From positions 1 to 22,375 of the forward strand of contig DASRCB010000080.1 in NCBI GenBank assembly GCA_035653295.1: DNA of 22,375 nucleotides. Direction: 5' to 3'. The position numbers and the translations under genes were made by a program. The stretch comes from DASRCB01 sp035653295 (GTDB lineage Bacteria > Acidobacteriota > Terriglobia > Bryobacterales > Bryobacteraceae). The notes under the pieces were generated by a model. The model had not been told where the DNA came from, did not search any database, and saw nothing but the letters and a program-made list of their open reading frames with translations. Positions within the stretch are counted from its first letter, which is position 1. Each line of letters starts with the position of its first letter. Below are positions 6,845-14,670 of the stretch, one piece after another.

Positions 6845-8701
6845 GTGCAAAGTAACACGCCAGACACATCGGCAACTTCCGCGGATGCCGTCCTTGCGCA
6901 GCTCAGCAGAATCCTGGAGCATCCGTCCTTTGCGGCCGCGGCGAGCCAGCGCCGGTTCCTCCGTTTCGTAACGGAAGAAACGCTCGCCGGGCGCGGAGCG
7001 CAGCTCAAAGAGCAGGTCATCGGAGTGGAGGTCTTCGAACGCGGCCCCTCGTTCGATCCGCGCCTCGATACAATTGTTCGCGTCGAAGCGCGGCGTCTGC
7101 GCGCGAAGCTCGCATCGTATTACAGCTCGGACGGCGCAGGCGATCCGCTCATCATCGAGCTTCCGAAAGGCGCCTATGTTCCATCGTTCCAGCCGCGGGC
7201 TGTTGTCGCCTCGCGCGATTCCGTGCGCTGGCGCGCCACTGGGGCCGGCGTCGTGGCGATAACTGTGTTCGCTGTTGCCGTCTGGGCGCTTACGCGCGCT
7301 CACGTGGCGTCATCGCCGCAAACCGCGGCTGCGTCCGTGGCGGTCCTGCCGTTCATCAATGTCGGCGGCGATCCGGCCATGGATTACTTTGCGGACGGGC
7401 TCACAACGGAACTGATCAGCAGCCTGGCTGAGGTCGATGGGCTGAAGGTGATCGCGACATCGTCTGTGTTTCACTACAAAGGAAAAGCTCGCGACATCCG
7501 CCGCATCGGAGCCGACCTGAGTGTCCGCACCGTCGTCGATGGGAGTGTGCGCCGCTCCGGCTCACAGATTCGCGTGGCGGCAAGCCTCGTCGACGTCAAA
7601 ACCGGGTTTCAGATACTCTCCCGGTCCTATGATCGCGAACTCAGGGACATGTTCGCCATTCAGCGCGATATTGCGGGCTCCATAACAGACGCTCTCAGAA
7701 TTCAGACTGCTCAACCACATGCCGCGGCCGCCTGCGCCGACAACGCGGAGAGTTACGATTTGTACCTGCGAGCGCTTTATTCCGAATCGCGGCGCGACAG
7801 CGCCGACCTGGAGCGAAGCCTGACCCTGCTGCAGCGTGCGGTCGCGCTGAACCCGCGCTGTCCGGCCATGCTGGCGCGCCTTGCCGAATGTTACGTGCTG
7901 CTCGGGTTCTACGGGCTCCGCCGGCCCGTGGACGTGATGCCGAAAGCTAAGTCCGGGGCCGTGCGCGCCCTGGAACTCGATCCTTCGCTGTCCCAGGCGC
8001 ACGCCGCGCTCGGAGCGGAGCTTGCGCTGTATGAGTGGAACTGGAACCGCGCCGAGGAGGAGTTTCATGCCGCGTTGCGCCCATCGCCGGGCTCGCCGGA
8101 AAGCCATCAGTGGTACGCGGCGTTTGTCCTCACGCCGGAACGCCGGTCAGCGGAAGCAATCGCCGAAGCCCGGCAGGCGCAGCGTCTCAGTCCGTTGTCC
8201 CTGTTGGCGCGTTGCACCGAGGGATATTCGCTTTTCTTTGCCGATCGCTGGGACGAGGCCATCCGCCACGCGCGTCAGATGATTGAACTGGATGCGACGT
8301 TCTATCACCCCTATCTTTACCTCGGCTGGAGCCTGGAGAATAAGGGCCGGCTGTCGGACGCGCTCGACGCGCTCCTGACCGCCAATCGGCTGTCCGGATC
8401 AAACAACATCACGCGGTACGAACTGGCGGTCGCGTATGCCAGGCTCGGGGATCGCGGTAAGGCTGTATCGATCGCCGGCGAGCTCGAGCGCGCGGCTCAG
8501 GCCGGCGCGGATGTCGATGTACCGCTGGCGCACATTTACGCCGCGCTCGGAGAACGGTCGACGGCGCTGCGATGGCTGTCGAGAGCCTGTCAGTACCGCT
8601 CGCCAATGCTGGTTTATATCAATGTCGCGCACGACTACGACGGCATCCGCTCGACGCCGGAGTTTCTTGCGATTTCGCGTGCGGTTGCGCTGCCGGACTG
8701 A
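6845..8701 (+). CDS. membrane-spanning winged-helix/TolB-like/TPR regulator
   Basis: A 618-aa protein in three parts. Residues about 10-118 are a domain recurrent in Acidobacteria (LSRILEHPSF..FLRFVTEETL..GVEVFERG..FDPRLDTIVRVEARRLRAKLASYY..IIELPKGAYVP), resembling a CadC/OmpR-type winged helix. One helix (about 130-150) crosses the membrane. Residues about 164-285 (SVAVLPFINVGGDPAMDYFADGLTTEL..) are a TolB/FlgO-like periplasmic domain, then TPR helices fill the rest. Such proteins are probable one-component membrane regulators; ligand and targets are unknown. I use GTG 6845 because AGGGG (6835-6839) lies 5 nt upstream. A TTG at 6818 or GTG at 6839 would add nine or two residues. It is divergent from the SBP56 gene and convergent with ribA. 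Confidence 0.8.
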   Translation: MQSNTPDTSATSADAVLAQLSRILEHPSFAAAASQRRFLRFVTEETLAGRGAQLKEQVIGVEVFERGPSFDPRLDTIVRVEARRLRAKLASYYSSDGAGDPLIIELPKGAYVPSFQPRAVVASRDSVRWRATGAGVVAITVFAVAVWALTRAHVASSPQTAAASVAVLPFINVGGDPAMDYFADGLTTELISSLAEVDGLKVIATSSVFHYKGKARDIRRIGADLSVRTVVDGSVRRSGSQIRVAASLVDVKTGFQILSRSYDRELRDMFAIQRDIAGSITDALRIQTAQPHAAAACADNAESYDLYLRALYSESRRDSADLERSLTLLQRAVALNPRCPAMLARLAECYVLLGFYGLRRPVDVMPKAKSGAVRALELDPSLSQAHAALGAELALYEWNWNRAEEEFHAALRPSPGSPESHQWYAAFVLTPERRSAEAIAEARQAQRLSPLSLLARCTEGYSLFFADRWDEAIRHARQMIELDATFYHPYLYLGWSLENKGRLSDALDALLTANRLSGSNNITRYELAVAYARLGDRGKAVSIAGELERAAQAGADVDVPLAHIYAALGERSTALRWLSRACQYRSPMLVYINVAHDYDGIRSTPEFLAISRAVALPD

Positions 8702-8765
8702 ATGACTCGGGGCGGCAGGCTCGGACTATGTCGACAGAACCGGCAGTGACGTCCGTCGACGCGAT

Positions 8766-9359
8766 CTACTCGAACAGGTGCCCCAGCTTCTCTTTCTTGG
8801 TCAGCAGATACCCCGCGCTGGCGGCTTGCGGCTCCACCACGCACGCCACTCGCTCGGCAACCTCGATGCCGGCGCGCTCCAGCGCGGCGATCTTCTCAGG
8901 ATTGTTGGACAGCAGCCGCACCGACCGCACGCCGAGATGGCGCAGAATCTCGGCGGGCAGCTCGTAATTCCGCAGGTCCGCCTCGAAGCCCAGCAGCTCG
9001 TTTGCTTCCACGGTGTCCGCGCCGCCGTCCTGCAGCTCGTAGGCGCGCAGCTTGTTCAACAGGCCGATGCCCCGTCCTTCCTTGTGCTCGTATATGATGA
9101 GCCCGCGGCCCTCTTCGGCAATCAGCTCCAGGGCCATCTCCAGCTGCGCGCGGCAGTCGCAGCGCAGGCTGTGAAAGACGTCGCCGGTCAGGCACTGGGA
9201 ATGAATACGCACCAGCGGAGGTGCGCCGCCGGAGACGTCGCCCATCTTCAGCACTACGGCTTCGTCCACGCCGTCGTTCATCTCCGCGCGAAATCCATAG
9301 ATGCGGAAATGCCCGAAGCGGGAGGGGAAATCGGCCTCAGCTACCTTCGTGAGTGACAA
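8766..9359 (-). CDS. ribA: GTP cyclohydrolase II
   Basis: A 197-aa stand-alone RibA catalysing the first committed step of riboflavin synthesis, opening GTP to the diaminopyrimidine with release of formate. The zinc cysteines are C56, C67 and C69 (RIHSQCLTGDVFHSLRCDC). YEHKEGRGIGLLNKLRAYELQ (90-110) and LLSNNPEKIAAL (149-160) are family motifs. Many bacteria fuse this enzyme to DHBP synthase (RibB); here it stands alone. The only upstream initiation codon is TTG at 9359: no in-frame ATG or GTG occurs before an upstream stop. The TTG lacks a Shine-Dalgarno. No other riboflavin gene is near. Confidence 0.93.
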   Translation of the reverse strand: MSLTKVAEADFPSRFGHFRIYGFRAEMNDGVDEAVVLKMGDVSGGAPPLVRIHSQCLTGDVFHSLRCDCRAQLEMALELIAEEGRGLIIYEHKEGRGIGLLNKLRAYELQDGGADTVEANELLGFEADLRNYELPAEILRHLGVRSVRLLSNNPEKIAALERAGIEVAERVACVVEPQAASAGYLLTKKEKLGHLFE

Positions 9360-9400
9360 TACAGGAGGGTATCCCGTCGCTAAGTGAATTGACTGCTTTC

Positions 9401-9408
9401 ATTATAAT
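9401..9408. promoter_or_regulatory. self-complementary ATTATAAT, possible shared -10 element
   Basis: ATTATAAT is palindromic, so TATAAT is present on both strands in the 67-nt gap between ribA (minus) and the LytS-like kinase (plus). On the minus strand it would give a leader of about 35 nt for ribA; on the plus strand only about 12 nt for the kinase. Neither strand has a good -35 box at normal spacing, so this rests on the -10 match alone. Confidence 0.35.
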
Positions 9409-9426
9409 GTTCGGCGTACCCGGCCC

Positions 9427-10749
9427 ATGCTGCAACCGCAGGACCTGCTGACGCTGCTGCTGAAGGTGGCTGTCGCCGCCTCGCTCGCCAGCATTCTGTC
9501 CCGCTTCGGCGCGTTCCAGCGCATGCTGGTCAGCGAAGAGCGAACTATCGGCCAGCGCACTCGCCTCGCGCTCAGCATCGCCGCCCCGTTCGCGTTCGGC
9601 GTGGGCACACGCGTTTTCAACCCCACATACCAGGCGGTGGACCTCGGTCTCGAAGGCAGCATGGTTGCCGGCCTCATCGGCGGGTATTACAGCGGCCTCC
9701 TCTCGGGCATTCTGATCTCACTGCCCGCCATGCTGAACGGCGAGCTCATGACGATGCCGCTCTACGCCGGCATAGGCGTGCTCGGCGGTCTTCTGCGCGA
9801 CGTTGCTCCCGACAAGGAAGACATCTGGCGGTTTTCACCGTTCCTCGACCTCAGCGTGTATCGCCTCCTGCGCCGCCGTTACGACGTACGGCGCTCCGCG
9901 TTCCACCTCGCCTGCCTGCTGTCCATCGTCGCCGCCGATCTGCTGCGCTTCGCCGTGGCCAACGTATTCGAAAAGCCGCGCCCGGTGTTTTGCCTGGCGC
10001 AGCTCTGGCACAGCAATGCGCGGCCGCTGGAAATCCTCGCCATCTATATCGCCAGCATCTTCGCGGTTACGCTTCCGCTGAAGATCTGGAATAATTTCCG
10101 CAACGAAAAAAAGCTGGAATCGCAGCAGCTGCGGCTGAACGAAGCACGCCTCGCCGCGCTGACCCGCCAGATCAACCCCCACTTCCTCTTCAATACGCTG
10201 AACACCGTGGCCTCGCTCATCCGCACCAACCCGGAGGAGGCGCGCCGTGTCATTTATAAGCTCTCCAGCATCCTGCGCGCGCTGCTGCGCAAGACTGAAA
10301 ATTTCAGCCCGCTCGGAGAGGAACTGGCGTTCATTGATAACTATATGGCCATCGAGCTGGTGCGCTTCGGTGACAAGCTGCGTTTCGTTAAAGAGATCGA
10401 TCCGGCGACGGTCGACCTGCTGGTCCCCAGCATGCTGCTGCAGCCGCTCATCGAGAACAGCCTGCGGCACGGATTGGGCAGCAAAATCGAAGGCGGTACG
10501 GTGCGCCTGCAGTCACGTATCGAGGATGGCCGCTTGCATCTGCTCGTGGAGGACGATGGCGTCGGCATTCCGGAGAACCGGCTTGCCAGCCTCTTCGATC
10601 AGGGCATCGGAATCAGCAATGTGAACGAACGGCTCAAGGTCCTGTTCGGCGCGACCTACCGTATGTGGATCGACAGCCGGCCCGGCGAAGGGACCCGGAC
10701 GGGGATCGAGATCCCCGAGCTGAGTCATCCCCTCGCCGCCGTTTCGTAA
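9427..10749 (+). CDS. LytS-type sensor histidine kinase (orphan)
   Basis: A 440-aa inner-membrane kinase. The N-terminal half has several helices of the 5TMR-LYT type, including NPTYQAVDLGLEGSMVAGLIGG (about 65-86, reported to its key residues) and helices at about 160-180 and 200-220. The His_kinase domain follows with phosphoacceptor H252 in RQINPHFLFNTLNTVASL. An HATPase domain has the N box LIENSLRHG (N344), G1 DDGVG (376-380) and G2 GIGISNVNERL (393-403). LytS kinases normally sit next to a LytTR response regulator; the next gene here is a methyltransferase, so the partner must be elsewhere. The ATG at 9427 lacks a clear Shine-Dalgarno. The signal is unknown; LytS relatives respond to cell-envelope state or small metabolites. 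Confidence 0.88.
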   Translation: MLQPQDLLTLLLKVAVAASLASILSRFGAFQRMLVSEERTIGQRTRLALSIAAPFAFGVGTRVFNPTYQAVDLGLEGSMVAGLIGGYYSGLLSGILISLPAMLNGELMTMPLYAGIGVLGGLLRDVAPDKEDIWRFSPFLDLSVYRLLRRRYDVRRSAFHLACLLSIVAADLLRFAVANVFEKPRPVFCLAQLWHSNARPLEILAIYIASIFAVTLPLKIWNNFRNEKKLESQQLRLNEARLAALTRQINPHFLFNTLNTVASLIRTNPEEARRVIYKLSSILRALLRKTENFSPLGEELAFIDNYMAIELVRFGDKLRFVKEIDPATVDLLVPSMLLQPLIENSLRHGLGSKIEGGTVRLQSRIEDGRLHLLVEDDGVGIPENRLASLFDQGIGISNVNERLKVLFGATYRMWIDSRPGEGTRTGIEIPELSHPLAAVS

Positions 10750-10761
10750 CCTGATAAGAGG

Positions 10762-11346
10762 ATGCGCTCCACCGATACTGCCGTCTTCATGCGTGAGGCG
10801 CTTAGGTTTCCGGTCTCGACAGCTTCCGTGGTGCCCAGCTCGGGCCGCCTGAGCGAAGCTTTGATCCGCCCGATCGATTTTGGCCGGGCGCGCACCATTG
10901 TCGAGCTGGGGCCGGGCACTGGACCCGTTACCCGTCATCTGCTCGGGCGGCTGCACCCCGCCGCCAGAATCATCGCCATCGAGATGAACGCGGTGTTCGC
11001 GTCGCGTCTGCCCGACGGCATCGGCGATAAACGCCTGACCGTGGTGCATGGGCGCGCGGAGCGCATGCGAGATACACTTTCGCGCCTTTCGGTGTCCCGC
11101 GTGGACGCTGTCGTATCCTCGCTCGGGTTTACAGTCATGTCCGAACGGCAGCGGACGGTAATACTCGATCAGATTCGCGAGGCGCTCGTTGAGGATGGCG
11201 TCTTCAGCCAGTTTCAGTACCTCACGTCACTGCTTCGCTTCGACGCGCGCCGCCTGCTCGAGGCGCGGTTCCGCTCGGTTTCCCACTCCCTGGTCATGCG
11301 AAACCTTCCTCCCGCCTGCGTTTCCGTCTGCCGCCGCCCGAACTAA
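10762..11346 (+). CDS. PmtA-like class I SAM-dependent methyltransferase
   Basis: A 194-aa Rossmann methyltransferase with SAM motif I VELGPGTG (47-54) and acidic E74 at the end of strand 2. FMREALRFPVSTASVVPSS (9-27), QFQYLTS (150-156) and MRNLPPACV (179-187) are the pattern of bacterial phospholipid N-methyltransferases (PmtA type), related to rRNA adenine dimethylases. It may methylate phosphatidylethanolamine, but short proteins of this family include others of unknown substrate. It starts 12 nt after the LytS-like kinase, so the two are probably co-transcribed. AGAGG directly touches the ATG, an unusually short spacing. The next Met (residue 10) would cut into conserved sequence, so I keep 10762. 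Confidence 0.78.
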   Translation: MRSTDTAVFMREALRFPVSTASVVPSSGRLSEALIRPIDFGRARTIVELGPGTGPVTRHLLGRLHPAARIIAIEMNAVFASRLPDGIGDKRLTVVHGRAERMRDTLSRLSVSRVDAVVSSLGFTVMSERQRTVILDQIREALVEDGVFSQFQYLTSLLRFDARRLLEARFRSVSHSLVMRNLPPACVSVCRRPN

Positions 11347-11683
11347 CGGTTGTTACTTACCGTAAGGAACGAACGCCTCGGCTGTAGTTCTGTCCGTCGC
11401 GAAACGGTCTGCGGGGCGCTGCTCGCATCCGCGCTGATACGCCTGCTCGCCGGGTTGTGGCGCGCGTCCCACGAGGACCCGCTGTACACGCTGCGCCATG
11501 AGTGATAACATCATCTCGGGTCTGGACATTGGTCCGGGCCCATGGTCGCTTTAATCGTAGTTCGGTTCGCCGCCGGGGGCTGTTTCAAACCGGCTCGCTG
11601 CTCGCGATCATTGGAACGCGGACATCGACGCTGCGCACGCAGGCGCGATCATTGGATCGCGGAAACAGCCCCACGGCGGCTCA
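11347..11683. other. gene-poor gap between the methyltransferase and recQ
   Basis: About 337 nt with no credible complete gene. It begins with an imperfect palindrome, GTTACTTAC-C-GTAAGGAAC (11352-11370). An 18-codon ORF at 11498-11554 (MSDNIISGLDIGPGPWSL) resembles the start of an actin-fold ATPase but stops at once. The right third is the inverted-repeat element at 11569-11680. Confidence 0.6.
11569..11680. repeat. 112-bp inverted-repeat element with two internal hairpin repeats
   Basis: The left arm GCCGCCGGGGGCTGTTTC (11569-11586) pairs with the right arm GAAACAGCCCCACGGCGGC (11662-11680), complementary except for one bulged base. Between the arms are two direct copies of a 20-bp unit, CGCGATCATTGGAACGCGGA (11603-11622) and CGCGATCATTGGATCGCGGA (11644-11663), differing at one base. 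Each copy is itself a hairpin of CGCGATC, loop ATTG, and GATCGCG (one mismatch in the first). The right arm abuts the tandem TGA stops at the end of recQ. It has no ORF and looks like a REP/MITE-type palindromic element or a structured 3' end. Confidence 0.6.
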
Positions 11684-13378
11684 TCATGCGGCGCGATCCA
11701 GCAGCTTGTTCTCCAGCACCGCCGCCAGCGACAAGGTCTTCCGCCCAACGTCATCGAACAGGACGATGATCTTGTCGCCTTCGTAGTTCTCCACCACGCC
11801 CTTGCCCCACTCGCTGTGGACCACGCGCGTTTTCAGCGGAAACGGGCCTGCCTGTTGCTCGGGCGCGCGCTTCGTCGAGACTCGTTGCGTGCGCGGCTTC
11901 GGCTCCGGAGCCGCCGTCTTCTCCTGCGCCTGGCAGCGGTCGCAGTTGCCGCACGGCCCGGAGACATCCTCGCCGAAGTAGTTCAGCAGGTACTCGCGCC
12001 GGCAGTCGCGCAGTTCGGCGTACATGCGCATCTTCTCCACCCGCAGGTGCTCGTATTCCTTGTACTCCTGCTGCGCCTTCGCCGCCTCATGAACCGCTTC
12101 GTCGATCTTCTCCGGTTCGGTGGCGGCGACAACTTCGCCGTCCGGCAGGACCTCCACCGCGCCCGCCTCCTGAAGACGATTAAGCGCCTTCGTGAGCTTG
12201 CGATCCGATACGCCGACCTTATCCTTCAGCTCCTCGGCATCGACGGGCCCATCTTCTTCGATGACCGTCTCGGCCACCTGCTTGAGCTTCTCCTCTTCGA
12301 GCTTGCCGCCGCCTTTGAAGAAGTTCTGCAGCGCGAGGTCTTCCGGGCGATAGAAGAGGAGGGCGCGCGCAGGGTTGCCGTCGCGCCCGCCGCGGCCAAT
12401 CTCCTGGTAGTAAGAATCGATGGAATCGCTGATGTCGTAGTGGAACACGAAGCGGACGTTCGGCTTGTCGACGCCCATGCCGAAGGCCGAGGTGGCGACG
12501 ATCACGCCTGCATCGCCGCCCATGAACTCTTCCTGGATCTGTGCTCGTTCGGCCGCCTTCATCCCGCCGTGATACCAGGCCACGCGCACACCGCGCTCCT
12601 CGAGGGCCTTGGCGATCTCTTCGGCGTGGCGGCGCGTGGCCGTGTAGACGATACCGGGCTTCTCCGCTTCCTCAACGGCGTCGAGCAGCGCGTCGCGTTT
12701 GGCGGCTTCCGACTCCGCGTAGCGCACGCCGAGCCAGATGTTCGGGCGATCGAAGCCGCGCACGATGACACGGGGCTTTTTCATGCCCAAACGCTCCACG
12801 ATCTCTTCGCGCACCCGCGGCGCGGCCGTCGCGGTGAGGGCCAGCACAACGGGATGACCGAGTTCTTCGACGACGCCGCCGAGCTTCAGGTAATCGGGTC
12901 GGAAGTCGTGGCCCCATTCGCTGATGCAATGCGCCTCGTCCACCACGAACAGAGATGGTTTGGCGTCCTTCACGCGCTGAAGCATCTCCGGGTTGTGGAA
13001 CTGCTCGGGCGCAAGGAAGAGGAAATCGAGACGCCCCTCATCCAGCTTCTCGAATGCCTCCTTGGCCTCAGAGACACGCAGCGTGGAGTTGACCACCGCG
13101 GCCTCGCCTGCTTCGGCCTCGGCGATGGAATCCACCTGATCCTTCTGGAGCGCGATCAGCGGTGAGACGACGATCGCGGGACCGGGCAGCAGCGCCGTCG
13201 CGATCTGGTAGATGGCCGACTTGCCCGAACCGGTCGGCTTCACGACGAGCGTGTCGTGTCCGCTGAGGACCGATTCGATCGCCTCCTTCTGGCCGGGCAG
13301 AAAGGTCCTGAAACCGAACTGGTCGCGCGCGATCTTCGCGATGCGCGCGGCGAGGTTCTTCGTATTGGTTTTGGTCAT
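11684..13378 (-). CDS. recQ: RecQ-family DNA helicase with C-terminal Tudor-like domain
   Basis: A 564-aa 3'-5' DNA helicase. It has Walker A PTGSGKS (48-54), DEAH (147-150) in VVDEAHCISEWGHDFRPDY, motif VI-like EIGRGGRDG (326-334) and a four-cysteine zinc site C459/C476/C479/C482 with the E. coli RecQ spacing. Between helicase and zinc site is a winged-helix-like segment (about 375-415). After the zinc site come a charged linker and, at about 516-560, a PcrA/UvrD-C-type Tudor-like domain (RVVHSEWGKGVVENYEGDKI..VLFDDVGRKTLSL). The usual RQC and HRDC domains are absent. ATG 13378 overlaps the stop of the MFS gene as ATGA; the longer open frame upstream is a shadow of that gene. Last gene of the SDR-MFS-recQ run. 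Confidence 0.92.
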   Translation of the reverse strand: MTKTNTKNLAARIAKIARDQFGFRTFLPGQKEAIESVLSGHDTLVVKPTGSGKSAIYQIATALLPGPAIVVSPLIALQKDQVDSIAEAEAGEAAVVNSTLRVSEAKEAFEKLDEGRLDFLFLAPEQFHNPEMLQRVKDAKPSLFVVDEAHCISEWGHDFRPDYLKLGGVVEELGHPVVLALTATAAPRVREEIVERLGMKKPRVIVRGFDRPNIWLGVRYAESEAAKRDALLDAVEEAEKPGIVYTATRRHAEEIAKALEERGVRVAWYHGGMKAAERAQIQEEFMGGDAGVIVATSAFGMGVDKPNVRFVFHYDISDSIDSYYQEIGRGGRDGNPARALLFYRPEDLALQNFFKGGGKLEEEKLKQVAETVIEEDGPVDAEELKDKVGVSDRKLTKALNRLQEAGAVEVLPDGEVVAATEPEKIDEAVHEAAKAQQEYKEYEHLRVEKMRMYAELRDCRREYLLNYFGEDVSGPCGNCDRCQAQEKTAAPEPKPRTQRVSTKRAPEQQAGPFPLKTRVVHSEWGKGVVENYEGDKIIVLFDDVGRKTLSLAAVLENKLLDRAA

Positions 13379-14661
13379 GCTTCGGGTGTTACCGCCTCGG
13401 GCGGAATGATTCCGAGCTCGGTGTAAATAGGACGCACGACGCGGCGCAATGTAGGCAGTCTCACAGCAAATAATCCTGCGCCGGCAATACAGAGGGCCCC
13501 TCCGCCGGCGATGGTCCAGGGCGCACCGATGCGGGCGGCGATGGCGCCTGCCGCGAGACTCCCAAAGGGCGCGAGGCCCTGGAAAGCCATGGAGTACCAT
13601 GCCATCACGCGGCCGCGCTTGTCCTCGCTGACGATGGTTTGAAGGATGGTGTTGATGGATGCGAGATTGCGCATCATGCCGTAACCGGCCACGGCGACCA
13701 TGAGGTATGACAGCCACAGCAAGCGCGAGAAGCCGAAGCCGATCAGGCCCGCGCCGAACAGGGTCGCGGAGAGGACTATCACCTTGCCGAGGCCGAGCAC
13801 GCTGGGGCGCATGGCCAGCGTGAGGGCGCCAATGAGCGCGCCCACACCGGCGGCGGCCATGAGGAAGCCGAGAGTGTGCGCGCCGCCGTGGAGGATCGAG
13901 CCGGCGAAGATGGGCATGAGCACGGTGTATGGCATGCCCACCAGGCTGACGAGGGCGAGCAGGAGCAGCACGGAATGGATGGGCGTCGAACCGCGGACGT
14001 ACTCCCATCCCTCGCGAAGCTCGGCTATCATCGGGCGGCGCTGACGGCGCGCTGCCGGCGGCTTGACGCGCATGGCCAGCAGGGATGCGATGACGGCGAT
14101 GTAGCTGATGCCGTCGATCAGGAAGCAGTAACCCTCGCCCACGCCGGCAATAATCAGACCGGCGACCGCGGGCCCGATGAGCCGCGCTCCGTTCACCATC
14201 GACGAGTTGAGCGCGATGGCATTGCCCAGGTCTTCGGGGCGATCGATCATCTGCACGACGAAGGCCTGCCGTGTGGGCATATCGAAGGCGTTGACCACGC
14301 CCTGGAAGAGCATGAGCCCGATGATCTCCCAGACGTTGATGATCCCCGCCAGCGCCAGCGCGGCGAGCGCGAACGACTGCACCATGGAGAGGATCTGGGT
14401 GACGACCAGCGCGCGGTGGCGATTCCAGCGGTCGACCCAGACACCTGCAAACGGGGTCAGAAAGAAGATGGGGATCTGGCCGGCGAAGCTGGTCAGGCCA
14501 AGCAGGAAGGCGGAATGGGTGACCCGGAAGACGAGCCAACTGGTGGCCACCCGGGTCATCCATGTGCCGATCAGCGAGACGCTCTGCCCAGCGACAAAGA
14601 GCCGGTAGTTGTGGGACCGGAGCGCACGGAAGAGCAGGCGTCCGCTCGCGAGGCCGGCCAT
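13375..14661 (-). CDS. MFS transporter, MFS_3/EntS-like exporter
   Basis: A 428-aa protein with about twelve hydrophobic helices. The start, FRALRSHNYRLFVAGQSVSLIGTWMTRVA, and the loop FAGVWVDRWNRHR (about 71-83, motif A-like) are typical of the MFS_3 group that includes the enterobactin exporter EntS and many putative drug exporters. The substrate cannot be read from sequence, and no siderophore genes are nearby. It follows the SDR gene by 9 nt and its stop overlaps the recQ start (ATGA), so the three are one probable transcript. The Shine-Dalgarno is weak (GCGGA), fitting coupled translation. Confidence 0.88.
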   Translation of the reverse strand: MAGLASGRLLFRALRSHNYRLFVAGQSVSLIGTWMTRVATSWLVFRVTHSAFLLGLTSFAGQIPIFFLTPFAGVWVDRWNRHRALVVTQILSMVQSFALAALALAGIINVWEIIGLMLFQGVVNAFDMPTRQAFVVQMIDRPEDLGNAIALNSSMVNGARLIGPAVAGLIIAGVGEGYCFLIDGISYIAVIASLLAMRVKPPAARRQRRPMIAELREGWEYVRGSTPIHSVLLLLALVSLVGMPYTVLMPIFAGSILHGGAHTLGFLMAAAGVGALIGALTLAMRPSVLGLGKVIVLSATLFGAGLIGFGFSRLLWLSYLMVAVAGYGMMRNLASINTILQTIVSEDKRGRVMAWYSMAFQGLAPFGSLAAGAIAARIGAPWTIAGGGALCIAGAGLFAVRLPTLRRVVRPIYTELGIIPPEAVTPEA

Positions 14662-14670
14662 GTCCGCAGT

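Noticed and set aside
11569..11680. CRISPR array or insertion sequence at the recQ 3' end
   Set aside because: Only two repeat copies with a 21-bp gap and no transposase or cas gene. The long terminal inverted arms fit a small palindromic element better.
13379..14563. N-terminal extension of the recQ frame through the MFS gene
   Set aside because: That part is the out-of-frame reading of the MFS transporter. RecQ proper begins at ATG 13378 with the ATGA overlap.
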